Shown here piece after piece: positions 40,611 to 49,785 of a DNA stretch of 64,000 nucleotides; position 1 is the stretch's first letter, and the number at the start of each line of letters is the position of its first letter. The stretch spans positions 1-64,000 of the forward strand of contig JAUNJZ010000005.1 of the NCBI GenBank assembly GCA_030533085.1, given 5' to 3'. The notes beneath the pieces are model-generated. The model was not told the DNA's origin and ran no database searches. It saw only the letters and a program-made list of their open reading frames with translations. This DNA comes from Synergistaceae bacterium (GTDB taxonomy: Bacteria > Synergistota > Synergistia > Synergistales > Synergistaceae). Position numbers and translations under genes: made by a program.

Positions 40611-41277
40611 CGCAGCAGGCTCCTCTCATTCTGTACGGACAGGATTCGGCGGCGGCGCAGCCGACGCAGTCCCTTCTTCTGTTTTGCGGGCTGTCGGCGA
40701 GGCCGACGACCGCCGTCACTGATTTCATCGGCGTAAGCATGCTGCTCCGCGTGAGCCTGAGACCGATCTTCCTCCCCGCGTCAAGCGCTTCGATTATTTT
40801 TGCCGATTCCGACTGCGCGACGCCGCCGTAGCCGGGAGAAAAGCGCATGGTAAGAAACTTTCCCTCTCCCGCTTCCGCCATTATCGCAAGCTCCGTCTCG
40901 TCGCAGAGACGTTCCGCCTCGGCAGAGGCGCAGGCGTCAAGGATAAGGGCGCGCGACAGATTTTCGACTCCCCTTCTTGCAATCAGCCTGTCCGTCTCAG
41001 CGCCAAGCGTCACGGCCATCAGCGCCGCTCTGCCGCAGCCGCGGCAAAGCCCGGCCAGCTCCGCGCCGCGCAGTCTGAGGGCGGGGCTTATCTCGATTTC
41101 GTCGCCGCTCACAGTTATATCGAATATCCTATAGACCGAACGGGAGGCGGCACTCCGCCGCAGCTCCGCGTAGGATTCTCTTATCTCCTCTTCAAGCTCC
41201 TCGTCAGCCTCGCCCTTCACTCCCAGCAGCCGCCTTATCTCCGCCGCGACGGATGGCGGCGGGAGCAGTTCAGCCAC
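40597..41277 (-). CDS. separate MetH activation-domain-like protein
   Basis: 226 residues resembling the reactivation domain of B12-dependent methionine synthase (family usually named vitamin B12-dependent methionine synthase activation domain). It has RFSPGYGG near residue 145 and a Cys-rich tail (CVGCAAAESCPYRMRGACC). It lies between metF and metH with overlaps on both sides (8 and 14 nt). The likely role is reductive remethylation of oxidised cobalamin on the split MetH. The Cys cluster suggests a metal or Fe-S centre not present in classical MetH. Confidence 0.85.
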   Translation of the reverse strand: MAELLPPPSVAAEIRRLLGVKGEADEELEEEIRESYAELRRSAASRSVYRIFDITVSGDEIEISPALRLRGAELAGLCRGCGRAALMAVTLGAETDRLIARRGVENLSRALILDACASAEAERLCDETELAIMAEAGEGKFLTMRFSPGYGGVAQSESAKIIEALDAGRKIGLRLTRSSMLTPMKSVTAVVGLADSPQNRRRDCVGCAAAESCPYRMRGACCGDKA

Positions 41278-42139
41278 GCTTGACCCTCAAAGAATAGAGT
41301 ACGCCGCGGATATTTTCGCATATCCGCTTCGCGATGTCCGGCTGGTTCATCGTATAAAGATGTATTCCGTCCACACCCTCCGCGAGCAGCTCTATTATCT
41401 GGTTCGTCGCGTAGGCGATGCCGGCCTCGCGCATTGCCATAGCGTTGTGGCCGTAGGCGCGGATTATCTTCTGCACCGCCTCCGGCACCGACGCGCCGCA
41501 CATGGAGACCATGCGGCTTATCTGCGACGGCGAAGTTATCGGCATTATGCCGGCCTCTATGCGCGTCGTCACGCCGAGCCTGCGCGCGCTGTCGCGGAAG
41601 CTGTAGAAGAATCTGTTGTCGAAGAAGAGCTGGCTTATGAGCACATCGACGCCGCAGTCGCATTTGGCCTTCAGATATTCCAGATCCTGCTGCATCGAGT
41701 AGGCCTCTATATGCTTTTCGGGATAGCAGGCGGCAAAGATGTGAAAGTCATAGTTTTCATTGATGAAGGTTATAAGGTCGCTGGCATGTTTGAAGTCCTT
41801 CGTCCCCTCGTCGCCTATGTCGCCGCGCATGGCAAGTATGTTCTGTATCCCGCGCTCGCGCAGCGAATCCAGCGTCGCGCGCATCTCGCCGCGCGTGCTG
41901 CCGACGCAGGTAAGATGCGCCAGCGCCGGAATGGCGTAATCACGCTGTATGCGCGAGGCTATTTCCGCCGTGTTCTCGCGGCTGGTGCCTCCCGCTCCGT
42001 ATGTGACGCTGATAAGATCCGGGTCGAGGCTCGCCAGCGCGTCTACCGTGGCGAATATCTGCGACAGCTCTCCGCTGCCCTTGGGCGGGAATATTTCAAA
42101 TGAAAATGTCGGTTTGTCCAGCTTAAAAAAGTTTTTCAC
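41270..42139 (-). CDS. metF: methylenetetrahydrofolate reductase
   Basis: 289-residue FAD barrel that reduces methylene-THF to methyl-THF, the donor for MetH. Motifs FEIFPPKG, DLISVTYGAGG and QLFFDNRFFY are characteristic. It starts at GTG behind AAGGAG. Co-transcribed upstream of the split metH; an NADH-linked partner (MetV) was not seen, although the Cys-rich MetH-activation protein overlaps its 3' end. Confidence 0.95.
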   Translation of the reverse strand: MKNFFKLDKPTFSFEIFPPKGSGELSQIFATVDALASLDPDLISVTYGAGGTSRENTAEIASRIQRDYAIPALAHLTCVGSTRGEMRATLDSLRERGIQNILAMRGDIGDEGTKDFKHASDLITFINENYDFHIFAACYPEKHIEAYSMQQDLEYLKAKCDCGVDVLISQLFFDNRFFYSFRDSARRLGVTTRIEAGIMPITSPSQISRMVSMCGASVPEAVQKIIRAYGHNAMAMREAGIAYATNQIIELLAEGVDGIHLYTMNQPDIAKRICENIRGVLYSLRVKRG

Positions 42140-42157
42140 AGCATTCGCTCCTTATGC

Positions 42158-42964
42158 TCACAGCGCAAGCGCCGCCTCTATCGCCCACGCCGCGCCGTCC
42201 TCGCTGTTCGGCGGGGCTACTATGTCGGCAGCCTTTTTCACGGCCTCCTTCGCGTTGCCCATCGCCACCCCGATTCCGGCCCAGCGTATCATCTCCGCGT
42301 CGTTGCCGCCGTCGCCGATAGCCATCACCTCTTCGCGCGCTATATCGTAGCGGCAGCTCACACGCTTCAATCCCTCAGCCTTGTTCACCGTCGGATGCAC
42401 TATCTCCACAAAGGCGTTCCATGAGGTCGCCTGATATATCCTTCCGCCGAAGCGCTGGCGTACCTCGTTGCACATTTGCAAAAAGATTTCCCTGTCGAAG
42501 GATATTCCCAGCAACTTCGCGGAGTCCAGCCCGCAGCTCCAGAAATTATCTCCCAGCGACATCGCCTTCAGCCCGCAGATATCCTCGTAATATTTGCAGC
42601 GTTCGTCGGAGGCGTCCTTTACTATCAGCCTGTCGTCGCTGTATATCTGGATATACCAGCCGCGTTCCCTGAAAAATGAAAGGATCTCCGCCGTCAGCTC
42701 CGCTCCGAGATTTTTTTCGTAAATCGTCTCGTCCGTCAGAGGGTCGCGTATCAGCGCGCCGTTGTAAAATATCGAGGCGCTTTCTATACCCGCGTCGCGG
42801 ATGTGTACCATCGCGGAGGGATACATTCGCCCAGTGGCCACGGCGACCCTGACGCCGGCCTCCTGCGCCGCCCGCAGCGCAGCCTTCGTCCTCTCCGTCA
42901 GACGGCTCCTCTCGTCAAGCATCGTGCCGTCCATATCAAGCGCAATAAGTTTCGGTCTTTTCAT
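42158..42964 (-). CDS. HAD-superfamily (Cof-type) phosphatase
   Basis: 268 residues. The HAD motif I LIALDMDGTMLDE is at the N-terminus and GDGGNDAEMI near the C-terminus, with a Cof-type C2 cap between. Such enzymes dephosphorylate sugar phosphates, PLP or FMN. The ATG overlaps the cobS stop (ATGA), placing it in the cobalamin/methionine operon. In this context alpha-ribazole phosphate dephosphorylation, normally done by CobC, is a possible role, but that is conjecture. Confidence 0.9.
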   Translation of the reverse strand: MKRPKLIALDMDGTMLDERSRLTERTKAALRAAQEAGVRVAVATGRMYPSAMVHIRDAGIESASIFYNGALIRDPLTDETIYEKNLGAELTAEILSFFRERGWYIQIYSDDRLIVKDASDERCKYYEDICGLKAMSLGDNFWSCGLDSAKLLGISFDREIFLQMCNEVRQRFGGRIYQATSWNAFVEIVHPTVNKAEGLKRVSCRYDIAREEVMAIGDGGNDAEMIRWAGIGVAMGNAKEAVKKAADIVAPPNSEDGAAWAIEAALAL

Positions 42965-43773
42965 ATCGCCCACACCGCCAAAGATATAAGTTCCGCCGCA
43001 ACCGCGGCCGCCCCCATCACGTCTCCGTTGACCCCGCCGAGTTTCGCGTTCATCATGCGCGCGATGAAAAAGGCGGTAAGCGCTGAGAGAGCGACGCAGA
43101 GCGAAAAATGAAATATTGAGACAGGAAGAAAAACTACAAGCGTTAATGATGAAATAAACAAGTCGTATGCTGTGAAGCCGTCCACCCAGCCCTTGCCCAT
43201 GCCGCTTTCCCACGGGTATTCGCCGAAATACGCCGCCACATCTTCCGCGAAGCGCGAGGCCGCCCCTGCCGTGACGCAGGCGGAAAGGCGGTATTCGGGA
43301 GCCGTCGAGGCCAGCAGCGCCGTCCAGAGGCCGAAAGCGATTATCAGCGAAGCGCCGCCGTAGGAGCCGAGCCTGCTGTCCTTCATCACCGCCCGAAGCT
43401 CCTCGCCGGAGCGTCCTGAGCCTATTCCGTCCCAAAGGTCGCTCCAGCCGTCCAGATGCAGCGCCCAGCCTATGACAAAGTAGAAGGCCGCGCCTATCCA
43501 CGCGCAGGCGACGGCATTCAGATCAAAGGCGGCCGCCGCCGAGACCACGAGTCCTGTCAGCAGCCCCATCAGACCGCCGGCCAGCGGCGCTAGGGCAAGA
43601 GCGCGGTTGCCGGCCGGAGCCGGCTCCGGCCACCACGCTTTAGGCAGCGGGATTCTCGTCAGCAGCGTCCAAATCACAATGAAACGCGCCGCTAAGTCGC
43701 TTTTAAAGGATTTATCTCTGATTTCCGCGTCAAGCCGTTCGGAATAGCCGCGCATCCTCTCTCTGAAATCCAC
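42961..43773 (-). CDS. cobS: adenosylcobinamide-GDP ribazoletransferase (cobalamin synthase)
   Basis: Membrane enzyme joining adenosylcobinamide-GDP to alpha-ribazole, the last step of B12 nucleotide-loop assembly. The signature HLDGWSDLWDG with the following KDSRLGSYG is intact, and several membrane helices are visible. About 270 residues from the GTG at 43773 behind GGAGGG; the N-terminal 35 residues are a charged extension. A TATAAT box lies at 43833-43838 on the minus strand. Likely first gene of the cobS-HAD-metF-metH transcript. Confidence 0.93.
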   Translation of the reverse strand: MDFRERMRGYSERLDAEIRDKSFKSDLAARFIVIWTLLTRIPLPKAWWPEPAPAGNRALALAPLAGGLMGLLTGLVVSAAAAFDLNAVACAWIGAAFYFVIGWALHLDGWSDLWDGIGSGRSGEELRAVMKDSRLGSYGGASLIIAFGLWTALLASTAPEYRLSACVTAGAASRFAEDVAAYFGEYPWESGMGKGWVDGFTAYDLFISSLTLVVFLPVSIFHFSLCVALSALTAFFIARMMNAKLGGVNGDVMGAAAVAAELISLAVWAI

Positions 43774-43889
43774 TATTGTAACCACCCTCCGAGATTTTTG
43801 GAGCAAGTCTGTCTTTATAGTGATTTTGTAATATTATACCAAATGCGCAAAGCCGGCGTGAATCTCAAATGGGCGCGCCGCGGCGTTTT

Positions 43890-44459
43890 TTATCGCCCGG
43901 GCCAGCCGCCCTTTATCCACAGCGGACAGCCTGCGACTACGAGCGCGACGTTGGCCGCGTATCCCGCGCATAGCTGATTCATTCGCCCCTGCATGTCGCG
44001 GAAGCGCCGCCCCATCAGATATGGCGGAACCAGCCCGAAGCCGACCTCGTTGCTCACGATTATGAGCGAGCCGCCTTCCCTGACGCTTTCGCAAAGCTCC
44101 CGCGTCAGCGCGCCGATTTTCTGCTCGGCGGCGAACCATGCCGCTTCATCCTCGCCCTCCGACTCAGGCGCAGCGAGAAAAAGGCGCGTCAGCCACATCG
44201 TCAGGCAATCCAGCAGCAGCAGCCCGGAGGATGATGCGACAGCCCCCGGCAGCTCCTCAGGGCGTCCCTCCCATGTCTTCCACGCGGCGGGGCGGCGCTC
44301 GCGATGCAGCTCGATACGTTTCTTCATCTCGCCGTCGCGGCAATCGGCCGTCGCCAGATATGTGACGGCCTCCCGCGATTCAAGCGCCAGCCGCTCGGCA
44401 AAGCTGCTCTTGCCGCTGCGCGCGCCTCCTAAAATCAGTGTGATCCCGGCAGTTGTCAT
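43890..44459 (-). CDS. cobU: adenosylcobinamide kinase / guanylyltransferase
   Basis: 189 residues. P-loop LILGGARSGKSSFAE at the N-terminus and the CobU signature VSNEVGFGLVPPYLMGRRFRDMQGR toward the end. It phosphorylates adenosylcobinamide and transfers GMP, supplying the CobS substrate. Its ATG overlaps the stop of the large TamB-like gene (ATGA). It lies 116 nt upstream of cobS on the same strand. Confidence 0.94.
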   Translation of the reverse strand: MTTAGITLILGGARSGKSSFAERLALESREAVTYLATADCRDGEMKKRIELHRERRPAAWKTWEGRPEELPGAVASSSGLLLLDCLTMWLTRLFLAAPESEGEDEAAWFAAEQKIGALTRELCESVREGGSLIIVSNEVGFGLVPPYLMGRRFRDMQGRMNQLCAGYAANVALVVAGCPLWIKGGWPGR

Positions 44460-47400
44460 AGCCCGAAATCTATATTCTTCAGCAGATTTTCAAGCGTCTG
44501 CTCTACGACCTGCCCCTTCGCGTCTCCGCGCGTCTTGTCGTCGCCCGGCCCCATCGGTATCTCAAATTTGAAGCGGAACGTCGTGTTGCCGTCCTTGAGC
44601 AGATTCTTTTCGTTCGGGTCGCTCGCGCTGATGGGAATGTTGTCCTTCGCCGAACTCTGCTGCATCGCGCGAGCCACCTTTACATTGTAAAATTGCGGCT
44701 TGGCAGTCGTGCCGCCTATATTCATAGTGATAAAGCGAAATTCGTTCTTAGCGAAGCCTGACAGGACACCGCCCAGTACGTTTTGCAGCAGCTCGCCGCG
44801 GTCGACCTCTCCAGAAACGAGATCCATTCCCGCGCTGACTATCCCCTGAAATGCTCCGATAAGCGAATTGAGGGCGCGTATGTTGACCTTGCCCATCGCA
44901 AAGAAGGAAAGCTCTTTTTTCTGGTTGACCGTGCCGTCGAGCATCACATAGCGGTAGATAGGATCTCCGACCGGCGCGACTGCCTGACTGCCGGGCAGCA
45001 GATTAAAATCGCCTCCGTCGTAAGTGAATGTCGCAGTTACCGCGCTGAAACGCAGCGGCTTCCCGCCGGTAAATTTTTTCGCCGTCTCTATCGCGTCGAA
45101 GCTTGTCACCTCTCCGTTACGCAGATAGAGCGCTCCCCCAGCCTTGATGGTCGACAGGCGGCCTGTCTCTCCGCCGCCGCGTATCTTCAGGTCGCCTACG
45201 CCGGAGACGGAGCCTTTTATATCCGGCGCGGCCTGCTTCATCAGCATCGCCACATCTGTGCTCGTTACGGTGAGGTTGCCGCCCCATTCGCTGTTGTCCA
45301 GGTCGAAGCCGACGCCGCCGCTGAGCGCGCCGCCGTTAGTGGCCGCTTTCAGATCTTCGACTATCATATAGCTCTTTGAGATATAAAAAGGAGCGCTGAC
45401 ATTTTCAAAATTTATTCCCATCAGCGTAAGATTCTGCGACGTTATGGAGCCGGTCGCGGCAATATCGGAGAGCTTCCCCTTGCCCTTTATCGCAAAATCG
45501 ACCGCGCCGCCGAGCCTCGCGCGGAAGCCCTCGGGAAGATAAGCGCCGAACTGACGCAGCATGACGTTGGCCCCCTTGATGCTGAAATCGCCGTACCATT
45601 CGCCATCTTCCTCATAAAAATGGCCGTAGCTTTTGAAATCTCCGTCCCGCAAAAGGGCCCTGCCCTCGCTGACCACAATCTTTTTCAGCGAGCCTCTGTA
45701 ATTCAGATCCACCATCGGCAGCATAAAGCCGCGATAGCGGAACGGCGCTATCCTCGCAGTGCCGGAATAGCTAGGGTCTCCGACCTTGCCCTCGACCTTG
45801 AGCTTGCTCTCGATCAGCCCCTGCACAGAACGCACTGCGGGAAGATGACGGCGCAGCAGCTCATAGATATTAAGCTTTTCTATCGACATCTCTATCCCCA
45901 GAGCCGACTCCGAAAAAGGCCGCCCGTCCGCCGGCATCTCTATTCTGCCGCCGCCCGCGATGTCGCCGCCCAGGAAAAGCCCCTTTATATTCTTTAACAG
46001 TATCTCATCAGGAGTCCCCTCTACCAGCCCAGTCAGGCTGTCAGCCCTGAATTCGCGCCATGCGATTTTCGTTCCGTTGAAATCGAAGCTCCAGTCAAGA
46101 CCGCCCCCCTCGGCCGAAGCTGCCTTGACCTTGCCGGAAACCTCTCCCGATATATCCTCGCTCGCCTTCAGCAGCCCGTTGATGATTGAAAAGTCCACCC
46201 GCGTCACATCGCCGCTCAGACTCCAGGAGGCGGGGCTTTTCGTTCCGTCTGCCTTTGTCTCCGGCAGCCGGATATCGCAGTTCAGCAGTCCATGGCCGCC
46301 GCTTGCCTGCACCTTCATCGGCGCAAGGCGCAGAGAATTTTCGGAGAAGCTGACATCCGTTTGCAGCGACGCTATCTTCAAATCGCGGAAACGCCCCGCC
46401 CCAACATTGACGGAGGCTCCGACTTGCAGGGACGAGGGGCTGCCGGATACGCTCCAGCCGCCGGAGCCTCTTCCCTCCGCGTCAAGCGTCCGCAGCACCG
46501 GCACAAGTTCATAAAAGCGCTCCAGCTCCGCATTTTTGAAAGTGCCTTTCAGCTCCAGCTTCTTATCCTCCGATGCGGAAAGGAGATAGCTCCCTCCGGC
46601 GGTTATACGCGCGCCGTTCCATTCCGCCGAAGCGTTTTCCAGCTTCAGCGCCTTACCGGCCGTATCGTAGACGCCGGTCGCTTTGATATCTGATATCCGG
46701 CCGATTTTCTCCAGCGTTATCTGCGGAGAGGAAATGGCGGCTCTGACGCTCCAGCCGCCGGGGAGCCCCTTGCAGCTTCCGTTCAGCGCCGCGATCCCCG
46801 TCACCTTCATCTTTTCCGTCTGCGGGAAACTCTTCAAAATCTTCTCCACCGGATAGCCTTCGGCGGAAAAGGTCAGATCCGTCGGCGCCTTCTCTCCAAA
46901 GCTGAGCGTGCCCCTGAGCGTCAGCTTCCTGCCGTCAGCGAGCGCGCCGACGTTAAGCTCTCCTGCCGGACGCCCCTTGAAAAGCACTGCGCCGCCAAGA
47001 GCTTTAAGCGCTATATCCTTATAGGCTACATCGGAAGGGGCAAGCTTAATGCTCCCTTTCAGAGCGTTAACAGGCCCCTCAAGATCTGCGGAGAGAGAGG
47101 AAATCCCGCCTTTGAGGAATATCGCCCGCCCTGCCGTCTCCTTTTCAAACTTCGTGGTCCAGTCCGCGAATTTCAGATTTTTTATATCGGCGGCAAGCTT
47201 CATATATCTGTCGCCTGAGCGCGTCTCCAGCTCGAAACTGCCGGTAAGGGTGGAATCGAAAATCTTTCCCTGAGCCACCTCGACCTTTATATCACCCGGC
47301 CTGTAGCTCCACTTCGTATCCAGCTTTTCCAGCGGTATCCCCTTCACGACCGCGTCAAAGAGACTGCCGCTCCCCTCCGTGATAAAGCTGTCGCCGCTCG

Positions 47401-48178
47401 CGGTGAGAATGGCGCTTCCAGACAACACGCCGCGCACGCCGTAGCTTTCAAGCTCCGGCAGCAGCTCCGCGACGCTGCTCAGATTCAGCTCCCTGATGGA
47501 TATTTTTACATCCGGCGATGGATAGAGCGCGCCGGAAAGATTCGCCGAACCGTCCCTGACGCCTACGGCAACATCCTCCGCCGTCCAGAGCCCCTTTATC
47601 TTTTGCAGCGCGCCGCTGACGGAAATGGGAACGTCTCTCAGCGTGCCCTTGAGCCGCGCGCTGAAATTTTCGGAGTTCCCGATATCGACATTGCCGCTTT
47701 CGAGCTTCAGCTCTCCCCATTCGGTCTCAAGCGAACTGTCGCTTATCACCAGCGTATCGACCGGGATATCTATAGGCCCGTCGGATTTTTTTTCAGTTTT
47801 CGGTATCAGCTTTTCCACATCAGCCACAGAGCTGCGCACACCGTCCAGCGCAACCAGAGAAAGGCGCGGGCTGCCGTGCAGCAGGCTTGTCAGAGAAATG
47901 TCAACGCCGAGATTTCTGATAGAGATAAGCCTGTCGCCGGAGCGGGATATTTCGATGTCAGAGGCGGTGAAGCCCGTGACCGGATTGCCGAGAATGCCGG
48001 ACATCGTCAGACTGACGCCGAGCTTATCTTCGGCCATCTCTTCGGCCTTCTGCCGGACGAAATCTCCGAGAAAATTCATGTGCGAAAGGGCGAAAAGCCC
48101 TCCGCCGGCGATGAAGAGAACCGCCAGCAGCGCAATCAGCCACTTCGCTCCGCCGTGCCTCTCCTTTTCTGTTTCCAT
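44456..48178 (-). CDS. TamB/AsmA-like large envelope protein
   Basis: About 1240 residues. One N-terminal membrane helix (WLIALLAVLFIAGGGLFALS) is followed by a very long, beta-rich repetitive periplasmic region (alternating GxIxxxxxKLxGxxx segments) and a C-terminal part ending in NTTFRFKFEIP. Architecture and size match AsmA/TamB/YhdP-type bridging proteins that move phospholipids or help outer-membrane assembly in diderms. The start is uncertain; I chose the ATG at 48178 with AAGG 8 nt upstream, but in-frame starts up to 48271 exist. It is coupled to cobU by ATGA overlap, without an evident functional link. Confidence 0.8.
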   Translation of the reverse strand: METEKERHGGAKWLIALLAVLFIAGGGLFALSHMNFLGDFVRQKAEEMAEDKLGVSLTMSGILGNPVTGFTASDIEISRSGDRLISIRNLGVDISLTSLLHGSPRLSLVALDGVRSSVADVEKLIPKTEKKSDGPIDIPVDTLVISDSSLETEWGELKLESGNVDIGNSENFSARLKGTLRDVPISVSGALQKIKGLWTAEDVAVGVRDGSANLSGALYPSPDVKISIRELNLSSVAELLPELESYGVRGVLSGSAILTASGDSFITEGSGSLFDAVVKGIPLEKLDTKWSYRPGDIKVEVAQGKIFDSTLTGSFELETRSGDRYMKLAADIKNLKFADWTTKFEKETAGRAIFLKGGISSLSADLEGPVNALKGSIKLAPSDVAYKDIALKALGGAVLFKGRPAGELNVGALADGRKLTLRGTLSFGEKAPTDLTFSAEGYPVEKILKSFPQTEKMKVTGIAALNGSCKGLPGGWSVRAAISSPQITLEKIGRISDIKATGVYDTAGKALKLENASAEWNGARITAGGSYLLSASEDKKLELKGTFKNAELERFYELVPVLRTLDAEGRGSGGWSVSGSPSSLQVGASVNVGAGRFRDLKIASLQTDVSFSENSLRLAPMKVQASGGHGLLNCDIRLPETKADGTKSPASWSLSGDVTRVDFSIINGLLKASEDISGEVSGKVKAASAEGGGLDWSFDFNGTKIAWREFRADSLTGLVEGTPDEILLKNIKGLFLGGDIAGGGRIEMPADGRPFSESALGIEMSIEKLNIYELLRRHLPAVRSVQGLIESKLKVEGKVGDPSYSGTARIAPFRYRGFMLPMVDLNYRGSLKKIVVSEGRALLRDGDFKSYGHFYEEDGEWYGDFSIKGANVMLRQFGAYLPEGFRARLGGAVDFAIKGKGKLSDIAATGSITSQNLTLMGINFENVSAPFYISKSYMIVEDLKAATNGGALSGGVGFDLDNSEWGGNLTVTSTDVAMLMKQAAPDIKGSVSGVGDLKIRGGGETGRLSTIKAGGALYLRNGEVTSFDAIETAKKFTGGKPLRFSAVTATFTYDGGDFNLLPGSQAVAPVGDPIYRYVMLDGTVNQKKELSFFAMGKVNIRALNSLIGAFQGIVSAGMDLVSGEVDRGELLQNVLGGVLSGFAKNEFRFITMNIGGTTAKPQFYNVKVARAMQQSSAKDNIPISASDPNEKNLLKDGNTTFRFKFEIPMGPGDDKTRGDAKGQVVEQTLENLLKNIDFGL

Positions 48179-48503
48179 CTCATCAGCCTTATTATCATTC
48201 AAAAAATCGCTCAACCGCGTAACCACCTTAATCATAAAAACACAAAATGCAAATACCCTTCCCATCGCCATAAAGCCGCCTGTGCCTCAATTTCGCATGA
48301 GACAGAATAATTTTATCACGTCTCTGTAAATTTTAATCGTATATCCGGCATATTCGAAAGACAAAACAAAATTATGCCCGCGCGCCGAACGAAACGCCGC
48401 GGGACATATAAAAACGGCGCGCAGCCTGATAATATTCCGGCGGATATGTAACCTACGCGAACTTTGAATGGAAAGTACAGGCTGACAGCGCGGCGTCAGC
48501 TAT
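48179..48503. other. 325-bp non-coding stretch
   Basis: No gene seen. GCTGAC/GTCAGC at about 48481-48500 forms a short hairpin directly after the glycosylase stop. GCGCGCCG near 48380 and CGGCGCGC near 48413 are inverted over a long loop. Either could end the glycosylase transcript, but neither has a T tract. Confidence 0.35.
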
Positions 48504-49169
48504 TCACCTTGCGGCGGCCCGTCTCTTCTTCGCGCCTCCCGGCGCTGGGTCTGTCAGCGCGGGCAGCGCGCCGCCGGCTACCTCCCACAGGTACAGCGAG
48601 GCAACGCTGCCGCATGGCGAATAGCGTTTCCGGTACTTTTCAAAAAGCGCCGGAGTGATCTCCCTGTGGCGGTAGAGCATACGCAGGCCGCGGCGTATGC
48701 CGAAGTCGCCGAAGCTCAGCACGTCGCGCCGCCGCATCGAAAAAATCAGCAGCATCTCCGCTGTCCAAACTCCGACGCCGCGAAGGGCGCTGAGCCTTTT
48801 TATCACCGCTTCGTCGTCCAGCTTCCACAGTTCGCCCGGGTCAAACTCGCAGGAGGCCGTCTTCCGCGCCAGCTCCATGATATATTCCGCTTTTCTGAAG
48901 GAGATGCCGAAGCTCTGCATCTTCTCCGAACCGGCGGCGCAGATATTTTCCGGCGTTACCTCGCCAAGTCCGGCCAATATCCGCGCCCAGACCGTCCGCT
49001 GCGCCAGCGTCGAAACCTGCTGCCCCACGATATGGTGAACGAGCGCCGAAAAGACATCCGGCTCCACATGCCAGCCTGAGAGCGCCCCAATCTCATCGAT
49101 CGCCGCCGCGAGCCGCTTGTCTCTCTTTTTCAGATGATTCAGCTCTTCTTCCGTATATGAAAAATACAA
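48504..49169 (-). CDS. DNA-3-methyladenine glycosylase (AlkA type, HhH-GPD)
   Basis: 221 residues. The helix-hairpin-helix LRGVGVWTAEMLLIF and the catalytic Asp in LSFGDFGIRRGLR are both in place, with VHHIVGQQVS upstream. It excises alkylated purines during base-excision repair. It starts at TTG behind GGGGGGAG with 5-nt spacing. No Fe-S cluster loop of the Nth/MutY kind is present. Confidence 0.92.
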   Translation of the reverse strand: MYFSYTEEELNHLKKRDKRLAAAIDEIGALSGWHVEPDVFSALVHHIVGQQVSTLAQRTVWARILAGLGEVTPENICAAGSEKMQSFGISFRKAEYIMELARKTASCEFDPGELWKLDDEAVIKRLSALRGVGVWTAEMLLIFSMRRRDVLSFGDFGIRRGLRMLYRHREITPALFEKYRKRYSPCGSVASLYLWEVAGGALPALTDPAPGGAKKRRAAAR

Positions 49170-49259
49170 ATCCGCTCCCCCCTGCCCTTATATAGTCAAT
49201 TATAGACCAAAGGCGCGGCAGACGCGGCAATGCCAACGGCAAGAAAAAAAGCTTCCGCG

Positions 49260-49565
49260 TCACATGTGATTTCCCCATTCTCTCATCACAACATCGCGCA
49301 GATCTTCCTTTCCGAAGAGGAACCTTCTTTCCGGCGGGATATGATAAAAGAGCCGGCAAACTACATTGCTTATTTCGCGCGAAGTAAAATCATACCCGAT
49401 AGCCCGTACAGCCTCGCCGCGTTCGCCGGTCGGGAGCAGCCGCGCGATCTCAACCAGCCGGAGGCGAATATCCTCATTCTCCAGCAAATCGTACAAAAAA
49501 GCCTCAGCGCCCTTTTGCCCCTTTTTCCATTTCTTTAGAAGCGATAGAAAATAGCCTGATTCCAT
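49260..49565 (-). CDS. small protein with Nif11-leader-like domain
   Basis: 101 residues. The middle part, AFLYDLLENEDIRLRLVEIA (residues 22-41) then AVRAIGYDFTSREI (52-65), follows the Nif11 leader pattern: Leu-rich helix with Asp/Glu, then A..xGYDFT..E. Nif11 domains serve as leaders of RiPP precursors or occur in small proteins of unknown function. No Gly-Gly cleavage site, Cys-rich core or modifying enzyme was seen next to it, so a RiPP role is unproven. AAGGGAGGGG 9 nt before the ATG supports the start. Confidence 0.6.
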   Translation of the reverse strand: MESGYFLSLLKKWKKGQKGAEAFLYDLLENEDIRLRLVEIARLLPTGERGEAVRAIGYDFTSREISNVVCRLFYHIPPERRFLFGKEDLRDVVMREWGNHM

Positions 49566-49741
49566 CCTCAGATACCCCTCCCTTAAAGATAAGATAAAAA
49601 GCCGACATAACGCAGCGAGACCGGAAGGAATATTCCGGCGGATAATAGTAATGCTTTCCACGATATCATCGAAATACGGCGGCGCAAAGCGCGATGTGTC
49701 AGGGGGATCAGCGAGAGGCCGCCGTTCATATGCCGCTTTTG

Positions 49742-49776
49742 CTCTCGTCTGCCGGCACAGGGACGGCAGACGAGAG
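49742..49776. terminator. hairpin after the surface-protein gene
   Basis: CTCTCGTCTGCCG pairs with CGGCAGACGAGAG (13 bp) over a 9-nt loop, 10 nt after the surface-protein stop. The T run is weak on the minus strand. Confidence 0.7.
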
Positions 49777-49785
49777 TCAGATGTA

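Noticed and set aside
43774-43889. cobalamin riboswitch upstream of cobS
   Set aside because: The 116-bp gap is too short for the usual aptamer and I found no B12-box-like sequence.
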